Notes under the pieces: model-generated
Database searches by the model: none
What the model was told of the DNA's origin: nothing
The model's input: only the letters and a program-made list of their open reading frames with translations
Position numbers and translations under genes: made by a program
Part shown: positions 1 to 5,687 of the stretch, one piece after another
Layout: each line of letters opens with the position of its first letter
How positions within the stretch are numbered: position 1 is the stretch's first letter
From: JADFUZ01 sp034430415
Lineage (GTDB): Bacteria; Chloroflexota; Dehalococcoidia; GIF9; AB-539-J10
Assembly (NCBI GenBank): GCA_034430415.1
Contig: DAOUEN010000051.1
Location: 1 to 6,079 of the forward strand
Direction: 5' to 3'
Length of the DNA stretch: 6,079 bases

Positions 1-560
1 AAGAGGGCACACAATGGTAGGAGAACTGCAATGGAGAGCAGCCCGATAATGGTGTAGGCAGCCTGCCAGCCCAGGTTGGAAATCAGGGATTGGACGAAGG
101 GCGCTGTCAGCAGGCTGATGCTGAAGCCGGCATTCATAACCCCGAACACCAGGCCTCGCTTTCTCAGAAACCATTTGGTGACTATGGCGCTGAAAGGCGT
201 GATACCTATCATGCTGAGGCCGATTGCTACCATTACGCCGTAGAGGAGGTAGAACTGCCATTGAGTCGTAGCCAGGCTGCACAGGGCTATACCTCCTCCC
301 GCAATGCAAGCCCCCGCCGATAGCGTCACTCTGGGGTTAAATCTGTCCACCAGCCTACCTGCTATCGGTGCCGCCAATCCGTACACCAGTAGTGTAAGGG
401 AAAACATGATTGCCGTGTTGCCCCGTGTCCAGCCGAACTCCTCCACTATTGCGGGATAGAAGACAGCGAAGGTGTTTCTGAGGGCGTAGCCCAGCGTCAT
501 GGTGACGAAGGCTATGCCCAAGATGATCCAACCGTAGAAGATTCTGGGCCTTTGTTTCAA
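1..560 (-). CDS. MFS transporter, N-terminal half (cut by left window edge)
   Basis: This is a major facilitator superfamily permease of the inner membrane; the cargo is unknown, and a carboxylate or other small organic acid is only a guess. The frame is open for 186 codons and leaves the window, so about half of a usual 400-430 residue MFS protein is seen. Six hydrophobic segments lie at about residues 11-36, 48-71, 78-97, 101-126, 137-158 and 165-185. The loop after segment 2 reads GRLVDRFNPR (68-77), a variant of MFS motif A, and basic residues KWFLRKRG (129-136) follow segment 4. There is no in-frame ATG upstream. I chose the TTG at 560 because the resulting N-terminus, KQRPRIFYGW, matches the short basic lead and FYGW typical of this MFS group. 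A TTG at 578 is the alternative, and neither has a good ribosome binding site. It follows the aminotransferase stop by 75 bases, in the same frame, so it is probably the third gene of that operon. Confidence 0.85.
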   Translation of the reverse strand, partial: MKQRPRIFYGWIILGIAFVTMTLGYALRNTFAVFYPAIVEEFGWTRGNTAIMFSLTLLVYGLAAPIAGRLVDRFNPRVTLSAGACIAGGGIALCSLATTQWQFYLLYGVMVAIGLSMIGITPFSAIVTKWFLRKRGLVFGVMNAGFSISLLTAPFVQSLISNLGWQAAYTIIGLLSIAVLLPLCAL

Positions 561-635
561 GTTGAAGACCGCGCTCAAAATGAGAACTTGCTCGCCTGAC
601 CCGGCCGAGACCGACCATTCACAGCGTTGTCTCGG

Positions 636-1979
636 TCAGGCGTGGCTTACTTCCCCTATGGCCTCCTGCCATATGTCCATCCCCCTGTCGAGGTCTTCCT
701 CTTCGATTACCAGGGGGAACATGAGGCGAAAGACGTTGTCGAACTGGCCACAGGCCCTTATCAGCAGGCCTCGCTCTGTGCATCTGTTGCTGATTTCCCG
801 GGTTTCTGCGGTGGCCGGCTCCTTTGTCTTCCGGTCTCTGACCAGCTCGACGCCGATCATTGCTCCCAGGCCCCTGATATCGCCGATGATGTCATACCTT
901 GACTTCATCACTTCGAGACCATCCATCACGATCCGGCCCAGCCTGGCGGCCCGGTCCAGGAGTCCCTCCTCCTCGATTGCCTCCAACACCTTCAGGGCGG
1001 CAACGCAGGATGTGGGATTCCCTCCAAAAGTCCCTCCCAGGCCTCCCGGGTCAGTCGCATCCATTATCTCCTGCCTGCCGACGACAGCCGACAGGACCAG
1101 CCCGCCACCCAGGCTCTTTGCCGAGAGCAGGATATCGGGAATCACCCCGGAGTGCTCGATGGCCCACATTTTCCCCGTTCGCCCCAGCCCGGTCTGGATG
1201 CTATCGTCTATGAAGACGATGCCGTGGTCATCGCATATCTCTCTCAGCCCCCTCATGAACTCCGGAGGAGCCGGAATGTAACCTCCTTCTCCCTGGATGG
1301 GCTCTATGATTGCCGCGGCGATACTGTCCAGCGGAGTGGAGGTTCTATCCATTTCCCTGATTCTGCTCAAGCACTCCGTGGCACAATCCGAGTCGTTCAG
1401 ATGGTAGGGGCAGCGGTAGCTGTAGGGATACGGGGCCCGGACGATGCCGATATCGGTAATCCCGAATCCATACTTGTAGGGTCTGACCTTGCTGGTGAGC
1501 CCCATTGCCAGCTGAGTCCTGCCATGGAAGGCGCGCTCGAACGCCAGTATGTTGTACCTGCCGGTATATCTCCTCGCCGCCTTGACGGCGTTCTCGACCG
1601 CCTCAGCCCCGCTGTTAAACAGGAGGACTCTCTTCGGGGCATCACCCGGCGTGATATTGATGAGTCTCTCCGCCAGTTCAATGTAGGGCTCACACATGTG
1701 CCAGGGAGCAAAGATGTGGTTGAACTTCTCCAGCTGTTCCTTCACCGCCTCCACCACCTGGTGATTACAGTGTCCGGTATTCTGGCAGCATATTCCGCCG
1801 GTCCAGTCGATATACTCATTCCCATCCACGTCCCATATCCTGGCTCCCCTGGCCAGGGAGACAAAAATGACCGGAGTGCCCAACGCCCTGCTGATGCAGC
1901 TCTCCCTTCTTTTGAGCAGTTCCTCTCCCCTGGGGCCGGGAACATGCCTCCTCTGGCCTACTTTCGCTCCCGTGTGCAT
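636..1979 (-). CDS. Class III PLP-dependent aminotransferase, GabT-like (omega-aminotransferase family)
   Basis: This is a cytoplasmic PLP enzyme of 447 residues that should move an amino group from an amine or omega-amino acid to a keto acid. The sequence tracks 4-aminobutyrate aminotransferase (GabT) throughout: NSGAEAVENA (122-131) for phosphate binding, FHGRT (151-155) with the Arg that holds the GABA carboxylate, QGEGG (229-233), DDSIQTG (258-264), SAKS with PLP lysine K288, GTFGGNP (316-322) and NVFRL with R418. Spacing between E231, D259, K288 and R418 equals that of the matching E. coli GabT residues as I remember them (211, 239, 268, 398). Oddities are Ser260 where Glu is usual (DEVQ), and GHCNHQ (69-74) where GHxHP is usual. 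A Cys-bearing insert (about 184-203, YRCPYH) resembles a known GabT subgroup. The ATG start is fixed by a strong ribosome binding site. The class is certain and the substrate is not; 2,2-dialkylglycine, putrescine or other omega-amine substrates remain possible. Confidence 0.93.
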   Translation of the reverse strand: MHTGAKVGQRRHVPGPRGEELLKRRESCISRALGTPVIFVSLARGARIWDVDGNEYIDWTGGICCQNTGHCNHQVVEAVKEQLEKFNHIFAPWHMCEPYIELAERLINITPGDAPKRVLLFNSGAEAVENAVKAARRYTGRYNILAFERAFHGRTQLAMGLTSKVRPYKYGFGITDIGIVRAPYPYSYRCPYHLNDSDCATECLSRIREMDRTSTPLDSIAAAIIEPIQGEGGYIPAPPEFMRGLREICDDHGIVFIDDSIQTGLGRTGKMWAIEHSGVIPDILLSAKSLGGGLVLSAVVGRQEIMDATDPGGLGGTFGGNPTSCVAALKVLEAIEEEGLLDRAARLGRIVMDGLEVMKSRYDIIGDIRGLGAMIGVELVRDRKTKEPATAETREISNRCTERGLLIRACGQFDNVFRLMFPLVIEEEDLDRGMDIWQEAIGEVSHA

Positions 1980-1985
1980 GATGCC

Positions 1986-1999
1986 TCACCTCCTCCTTT
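1986..1999 (-). promoter_or_regulatory. Strong ribosome binding site of the aminotransferase
   Basis: On the minus strand the bases read AAAGGAGGAGGTGA, followed by six bases and then the ATG at 1979. This is close to a full anti-16S complement and settles the start codon. It predicts efficient translation of the second gene in the leftward operon. Confidence 0.8.
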
Positions 2000-2037
2000 C
2001 AACTTGCCTCGCCTCTCGGGCAGGGACGTGGGGACAA

Positions 2038-2052
2038 TGGCGGTGTCCGCCA
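2038..2052 (-). other. Small hairpin between amidohydrolase and aminotransferase
   Basis: TGGCGG and CCGCCA form a perfect 6-bp stem around a 3-base loop, ten bases past the amidohydrolase stop. No run of T follows it (the minus strand continues TTGTCCCC), so it is not a convincing intrinsic terminator. It could protect the upstream message or modulate expression between the two genes, or be chance. Confidence 0.3.
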
Positions 2053-2062
2053 ATCGACTCGT

Positions 2063-3508
2063 TCACGGTTTCTGATAGTGCTTCTGCTGAAGTGGACGAT
2101 ACCTGTCCATGATGTCCCTGTTTATCAATATCGGAGGCTTGACCGTGTCGGGGACCAGGCAGCGGTAGGTCCTGCCGTTGAGACGTTCGTTCAGTTCCCT
2201 CCTGGCTTCGCTAAGGATTTCAGGGTGGGTGAGAAGATCGATGCCCGAGGCAGCCAGCACCATGGCGCCCACATCCATTGCCTTCTTGCCGATGGTGGAG
2301 CTGGCGCAGCCCGCAATTTGCCAGTTATGCCAGCCAATGCCGCCCGGGGCGCTGGTCACCCACAACGTGCCGTATGGGGCCAGCCAGCTATATTCGGAAG
2401 TGTCGCAGACTGCGGTAGCGGCCGGGCCGAAGGCTGTGATGCTCATGTCCAGGCCTGACTCAGGGACGCCGAGGTCTCGCTGCATTTTCTTGGCAAACTC
2501 GCTCTCATCTTGGGTGAACTCCGGTGCGCCGATGGCTTGGAAGTTGTCGTGTATTACCCGGGAGACTGTCTTGCTGGGTATTTTCTCGTGGGTCGCGGTA
2601 ATCATCTGAATCTCGACGCTTGTCTCCGTAGCCATGGCGGCAGCCTCAGAGCATTTCTCCAGTCTGTGCATAACGTATTCCAGCTCGTCGGAGCTGACGA
2701 TTCTGCCGACACACCACAGGGTTGACCTGTCTGGCACCACACTGGGGTAAGCCGGACCCACATCGGGAAACGAATAGTTGATGGTGTGGGCTGCTTCAGG
2801 AGGACTGCCCGGTGTGGTGTGTTCTCTCAGCATTTCTATCATGTGCCCCATAAGTATTGCGGCATCCAGAGCACTTCTGCCGTGCCAGGGAGCATTTCCG
2901 TGAGCAGTCCTTCCCTTGAAGTGATACCTGACATTGAAATAAGCGCTGCAGGTATCATAGGCAGCGAGGTTGTAGAACCCCGGGTGCCAATCGATAACCG
3001 CGTCGAGGCCATCAAAAAGCCCGGCCCGGGCCATGTATGGCTTGCCTATGCAGAGCTCCTCGGCGGGAGTGCCGAAGACCTTGACTGTCCCCGGGAGATT
3101 GAAATTAGCCACGGCGTTCTTTATGGCTATCGCAGCCATGACTTCGGCCACTCCCAGTAGGTTATGTCCGCAGCCGTGGCCGGGCGCCCCCTCGATGATC
3201 GGGCTTTGCCAGTTTGCCGCTCTTTCTTGTGACAGGCCGGGTAGTGCATCGTATTCGCAGCTCAGCGCTATCACGGGTTTCCCTGCCCCAGATGTGGCTA
3301 CAAAGGCGGTGGGCATATCAGCCACGCCCATCTCTATTTCGAAGCCATTGTTCTTCAGGCATTGGGCAATGGCCTTCGAAGACTGGTATTCCTCCATGCC
3401 AAGTTCGGCGTAGCTCCATATCGCATCGGAAAGCAGGTAGAAAGTACTCTTGTGGGACTCAATCCAGTCTGTGGCGTGCTTCTTCTCCTCTGTCAGGTTC
3501 TTCTTCAC
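2063..3508 (-). CDS. M20-family metallo-amidohydrolase, AbgB-like
   Basis: This is a cytoplasmic zinc- or manganese-dependent peptidase/amidase of the M20 family that cleaves an amide bond in an N-acyl or aminobenzoyl-type substrate. It is 481 residues, as I recall the same length as E. coli AbgB (p-aminobenzoyl-glutamate hydrolase subunit B), and matches it along its length. Shared parts include GKPVIALSCEYDALPGLSQ (76-94), GHGCGHN (110-116, metal ligands around C113/H115), PAEE (148-151, catalytic Glu and ligand), WHPG (174-177, H175) and the C-terminal GWHNWQ (392-397, H394). The lid/dimer domain carries FKGRTAHGNAP (197-207) with H203. There is no signal peptide. The start is a GTG with AAGGGGGAG seven bases upstream (3516-3524). 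It is the first gene leftward from the divergent control region, 83 bases before the aminotransferase. No AbgA-like partner is in view. The family is certain; p-aminobenzoyl-glutamate as substrate is only one option. Confidence 0.92.
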   Translation of the reverse strand: MKKNLTEEKKHATDWIESHKSTFYLLSDAIWSYAELGMEEYQSSKAIAQCLKNNGFEIEMGVADMPTAFVATSGAGKPVIALSCEYDALPGLSQERAANWQSPIIEGAPGHGCGHNLLGVAEVMAAIAIKNAVANFNLPGTVKVFGTPAEELCIGKPYMARAGLFDGLDAVIDWHPGFYNLAAYDTCSAYFNVRYHFKGRTAHGNAPWHGRSALDAAILMGHMIEMLREHTTPGSPPEAAHTINYSFPDVGPAYPSVVPDRSTLWCVGRIVSSDELEYVMHRLEKCSEAAAMATETSVEIQMITATHEKIPSKTVSRVIHDNFQAIGAPEFTQDESEFAKKMQRDLGVPESGLDMSITAFGPAATAVCDTSEYSWLAPYGTLWVTSAPGGIGWHNWQIAGCASSTIGKKAMDVGAMVLAASGIDLLTHPEILSEARRELNERLNGRTYRCLVPDTVKPPILINRDIMDRYRPLQQKHYQKP

Positions 3509-3515
3509 GGTCGAA

Positions 3516-3524
3516 CTCCCCCTT
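3516..3524 (-). promoter_or_regulatory. Ribosome binding site deciding the GTG start of the amidohydrolase
   Basis: AAGGGGGAG on the minus strand lies seven bases before the GTG at 3508. There is no ATG nearby in frame, so this purine-rich site is the reason for accepting the GTG. Confidence 0.65.
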
Positions 3525-3581
3525 CGCTTGTTGAGACTGTGGGTAGCCGCCTGGTGTATCTCAAGCGCCCGTCAGGTTGGA

Positions 3582-3596
3582 CATCGCCGGGCGATG
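3582..3596. repeat. Inverted repeat CATCGCC-G-GGCGATG
   Basis: Two perfect 7-base arms surround a single base. On the minus strand it lies between the presumed amidohydrolase promoter and its start, about 75-90 bases before the GTG. It could be a protein-binding site for a dimeric regulator or a GC-rich hairpin in the leader RNA; the one-base spacer favours a DNA site. Confidence 0.4.
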
Positions 3597-3616
3597 CACT
3601 GAACAAAACGCCCTGG

Positions 3617-3630
3617 TGTCCGTCCGGACA
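3617..3630. repeat. Inverted repeat TGTCCG-TC-CGGACA
   Basis: Two perfect 6-base arms surround a 2-base centre, a shape typical of operators for dimeric helix-turn-helix regulators. It lies just downstream of a possible minus-strand -10 box (3652-3657), where a bound repressor could block leftward transcription. The right half plus one base, within TCCGGACAA, recurs at 3727-3735 near the rightward promoter. Confidence 0.4.
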
Positions 3631-3651
3631 AAGTGACAAACACCGTTAGCC

Positions 3652-3657
3652 ATTCTA
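3652..3657 (-). promoter_or_regulatory. Possible -10 box for the leftward operon
   Basis: The minus strand reads TAGAAT (five of six consensus bases), about 145 bases before the amidohydrolase GTG. No recognisable -35 hexamer sits 16-18 bases upstream, so if this is real it may need an activator. It is weak evidence. Confidence 0.22.
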
Positions 3658-3741
3658 CCACAGCAATGGCAGTTGAGTCCGCCACGTTGCTCCGCCCGTC
3701 GCGTGCATGTTGGCACAGGCACGCGATCCGGACAATGCTCT

Positions 3742-3751
3742 GGCACGTGCC
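3742..3751. repeat. Palindrome GGCACGTGCC in the rightward promoter spacer
   Basis: This perfect 10-base palindrome centres on CACGTG and sits immediately upstream of the -10 region of the first SDR gene, where a -35 element or spacer would be. It abuts the inverted repeat at 3751-3768. It may bind a regulator. The start resembles the TGGCAC half of a sigma54 site, but the needed TTGC at the correct spacing is missing. Confidence 0.4.
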
Positions 3752-3768
3752 GCTATTGTATAATAGCG
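3751..3768. repeat. Inverted repeat over the -10 box, CGCTATT-GTAT-AATAGCG
   Basis: Two perfect 7-base arms with a 4-base centre span the TATAAT at 3759-3764. A protein bound here would cover the -10 box, which is a classic repressor position. The related promoter of the second SDR gene lacks this symmetry, so the operator idea applies only to the first copy. Confidence 0.45.
3759..3764 (+). promoter_or_regulatory. TATAAT -10 box of the first SDR gene
   Basis: A perfect TATAAT lies 97 bases before the ATG. The 11 bases before it (TGCCGCTATTG) nearly match those before the TATAAT of the second SDR gene. No good -35 hexamer is visible at 16-18 bases (3736-3741 reads TGCTCT), so activator dependence or weak basal activity is likely. 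Confidence 0.55.
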
Positions 3769-3861
3769 TTGAGGGTGCCGGTATAGGGCTAACTTGAAGC
3801 CTTTCCACCGGAAGCCGGCATTGTCAGCGCGTAGCGACTCAAGGGTATAGGAGGGATATCA

Positions 3862-4632
3862 ATGGGCATATCGGACCAGTTCAAGCTGGATGGTAAGGTG
3901 GCGCTGGTTACCGGCTGCAAGCGGGGTATTGGAAGGGCCATAACCTTGGCCATCGCTGAGGCCGGCGCAGATATCCTCGGCGCGAGCGCCACACTGGAGG
4001 AGTCTGGAAGCAGCATCGAGCAAGAGGTGAAGGCTCTAGGCAGGAGCTTCAAGGGCTACCAATGTGATTTCGGAGATCGCCAGGCCACCTACAGGTTTAT
4101 CTCCCGCCTCAAGGCCGACAACCCGGTGATCGACATACTGTTCAGCAACGCCGGCACGATTATGCGCAAACCGGCCGCAGAGCATCCAGACGAGTACTGG
4201 GACAAGATAATCGAAGTGAACCTCAGCTCGCACTTCATCATGAGCCGCGAGATCGGGAAAGACATGATTGCTAGGGGCTCGGGCAAGATAATCTTCACTG
4301 CGTCGATGATGACCTTCCACGGCGGGATGCTGATTCCCAGCTACACTGCGAGCAAGGCCGGCATTGGCCAGCTAACCAAGGCGCTGGCCAACGAGTGGGC
4401 CAAGCACGGAGTAAACGTGAATGCCATTGCCCCGGGGTATATTGCCACCGAACTCAATCCAGCACTCAGGAGCGACCCTGTGACCAACAAATTCATCGTT
4501 GACCGCATTCCCACCGGCCGCTGGGGAACTCCTGACGACCTCAGTGGGGCTGCGGTTTTCCTGGCCTCAGCGGCGTCGGACTATGTGAACGGGGCCATTG
4601 TGCCTGTTGATGGTGGTTGGCTGGCGCGATAG
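3862..4632 (+). CDS. SDR-family dehydrogenase, KduD-like, copy 1
   Basis: This is a cytoplasmic NAD(P)-dependent oxidoreductase of the classical short-chain dehydrogenase type, 256 residues. Seen motifs are TGCKRGIG (17-24) for cofactor binding, CDF with D69, SNAG (95-98, usually NNAG), N120, TAS with S148, and the catalytic YTASK with Y161 and K165. The segment NEWAKHGVNVNAIAPGYIAT (177-196) and the ending SDYVNGAIVPVDGGWLAR are characteristic of 2-dehydro-3-deoxy-D-gluconate 5-dehydrogenase (KduD) and gluconate 5-dehydrogenase relatives. The likely reaction is therefore oxidation or reduction of a hydroxyl on a sugar acid or similar polyol acid; the exact substrate is unknown. The ATG is supported by AGGAGGG (3849-3855) six bases upstream. 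The next gene is a paralogue with about 71% identical residues (181 of 256 by my hand count) and no gaps. Confidence 0.93.
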   Translation: MGISDQFKLDGKVALVTGCKRGIGRAITLAIAEAGADILGASATLEESGSSIEQEVKALGRSFKGYQCDFGDRQATYRFISRLKADNPVIDILFSNAGTIMRKPAAEHPDEYWDKIIEVNLSSHFIMSREIGKDMIARGSGKIIFTASMMTFHGGMLIPSYTASKAGIGQLTKALANEWAKHGVNVNAIAPGYIATELNPALRSDPVTNKFIVDRIPTGRWGTPDDLSGAAVFLASAASDYVNGAIVPVDGGWLAR

Positions 4633-4889
4633 GTTCATCGGACAATGCGTGATCCCCGTTCATCAACTGGGTCTTGGAGCTGGAGTACGGTATTAGCCAG
4701 CTATCTGTAGGGCGATGTGGGCTCGCGGTGGGTGTTTCGCCAATCAGCGAGGACTGGGGTGTGCCATTGAGGCTGCCGTTGCTGTATAATGAGGCCCAGG
4801 TCGCGCGTTGATGTGGGGTCCGGAGCTGTTTTGGCGAGACGAGATGCCAACGGTGTACAGCGACTAATGAATCTGCAGGAGGAAAACGA
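4633..4889. other. Spacer between the two SDR genes with its own promoter
   Basis: These 257 bases hold no credible gene. They contain a TATAAT box in a block shared with the first SDR promoter. A 6-bp inverted repeat, AGCTGG/CCAGCT (4678-4683 and 4697-4702), has a 13-base loop and no T run, so it is not a clear terminator. The decamer CGGACAATGC (4639-4648) also occurs at 3729-3738, upstream of the first SDR gene. Confidence 0.5.
4774..4790 (+). promoter_or_regulatory. Core promoter block of the second SDR gene with TATAAT
   Basis: TGCCGTTGCTGTATAAT matches TGCCGCTATTGTATAAT at 3748-3764 in 14 of 17 positions, and the three differences are all transitions. The TATAAT (4785-4790) ends 99 bases before the GTG, versus 97 in the first copy. 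A possible -35, GTGCCA at 4761-4766 (four of six consensus bases), is 18 bases upstream. Confidence 0.55.
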
Positions 4890-5660
4890 GTGAGCATATT
4901 GGATAAATTCAGGCTGGATGGCAAGGTAGCGCTGGTTACGGGCTGTAAGCGCGGGCTTGGCAGGGCGATGGCTGTGGGCCTGGCGGAGGCCGGTGCTGAT
5001 ATCGTCGGTGTCAGCCTCACGCTGGAGGAGGTGGGAAGCGAAGTAGGGCAGCAGGTGGAGGCCCTGGGGCGCAAGTTCAGGGGCTATCGCTATGATTTCT
5101 CCGACAGGAGTGCTACCTACGAGTTTCTGGCTCGCGTCAAGGCTGAGCACCCGGTAATCGACATCCTGGTAGGTAATGCCGGCACAATCATGCGCAGCCC
5201 GGCGGCGGAATACTCGGACGAGGATTGGGACAAGACGATCGAAGTCAATCTCAACTCTCACTTTGTCCTGAGCCGGGAGATCGGGAAGGACATGATCGAG
5301 CGGGGTTCGGGCAAGATAGTCTTCACTGCCTCGGTGTTGGCTTTCCAGGGTGGGATCCTGATTCCCAGCTATGCCGCAAGCAAGGGAGGAATTGCTCAGC
5401 TCACCAAGGCGCTGGCGAACGAGTGGGCGAAGTACGGAGTCAATGTGAACGCCATCGCTCCCGGCTATATCGAGACCGATTTGACAGAGGCGCTGAGGAA
5501 CGACCCGGTGCGCAGCGAAGCGATTCTGGGACGCATCCCCGCCGGCCGATGGGGGAGAGGCGAGGACCTGAAAGGGCTTGTCGTCTTCCTGGCTTCGCCG
5601 GCATCCGACTACGTCAATGGGGCTGTCCTGAACATTGATGGTGGCTGGTTGGCAAGATAG
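4890..5660 (+). CDS. SDR-family dehydrogenase, KduD-like, copy 2
   Basis: This is the second classical SDR of 256 residues, an ungapped paralogue of the preceding gene. It keeps TGCKRGLG (17-24), D69, GNAG (95-98), N120, S148 and the catalytic YAASK (Y161, K165), with the KduD-like NAIAPGYIETD (187-197) and the DGGWLAR end. Differences cluster at residues 46-68, 196-217 and 223-230. In SDRs the region after the PGY motif forms the substrate lid, so the two enzymes may prefer different substrates or act on consecutive steps. The GTG start is supported by AGGAGG (4877-4882) seven bases upstream and by alignment of MSILDKFRLDGKVALVTG with the start of copy 1. It has its own -10 box and is followed after 27 bases by the VOC gene, with which it is probably co-transcribed. 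NAD versus NADP use cannot be read reliably. Confidence 0.93.
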   Translation: MSILDKFRLDGKVALVTGCKRGLGRAMAVGLAEAGADIVGVSLTLEEVGSEVGQQVEALGRKFRGYRYDFSDRSATYEFLARVKAEHPVIDILVGNAGTIMRSPAAEYSDEDWDKTIEVNLNSHFVLSREIGKDMIERGSGKIVFTASVLAFQGGILIPSYAASKGGIAQLTKALANEWAKYGVNVNAIAPGYIETDLTEALRNDPVRSEAILGRIPAGRWGRGEDLKGLVVFLASPASDYVNGAVLNIDGGWLAR

Positions 5661-5687
5661 CAAAAGACTTCATTAAAGGAGGAAGGA

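Larger units (their letters stand above)
3509..3861. other. Divergent intergenic control region
   Basis: These 353 bases separate the leftward amidohydrolase operon from the rightward SDR operon. I see no credible gene: the open frames here (up to 78 codons on the minus strand) lack ribosome binding sites and resemble no protein family I know. The region holds one clear -10 box for the rightward set, a weak one for the leftward set, and four short perfect inverted repeats. The 9-mer TCCGGACAA occurs twice on the plus strand, at 3623-3631 and 3727-3735. The layout suggests transcription-factor control of both directions. Confidence 0.6.

Noticed and set aside
355..618. Minus-strand 87-codon frame with an ATG at 618
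   Set aside because: It is out of frame with the MFS protein, whose six membrane segments and motif A are read in another frame. Its own product has no recognisable features.
1152..2075. Plus-strand open frame of 307 codons over the aminotransferase
   Set aside because: The opposite strand encodes a full-length enzyme with every expected motif, so this frame is an antisense artefact of codon bias.
3741..3758. Possible sigma54 promoter beginning TGGCAC
   Set aside because: A sigma54 site needs TTGC about five bases after TGGCAC; here the bases there are GCTATT. The TATAAT nearby supports a sigma70-type promoter instead.
3572..3808. Small minus-strand open frames (61 and 78 codons) in the divergent region
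   Set aside because: They have no ribosome binding site and no similarity that I recognise, and they overlap the rightward promoter and the palindromes.
4678..4702. Inverted repeat AGCTGG/CCAGCT as a terminator after the first SDR gene
   Set aside because: The stem is short, the loop is 13 bases and no T run follows, so it does not meet the form of an intrinsic terminator.
4701..5663. Long minus-strand open frame (320 codons) opposite the second SDR gene
   Set aside because: It lies antisense to a clear SDR gene in GC-rich DNA, its product resembles no family, and it has no ribosome binding site. It is a shadow of the coding strand.
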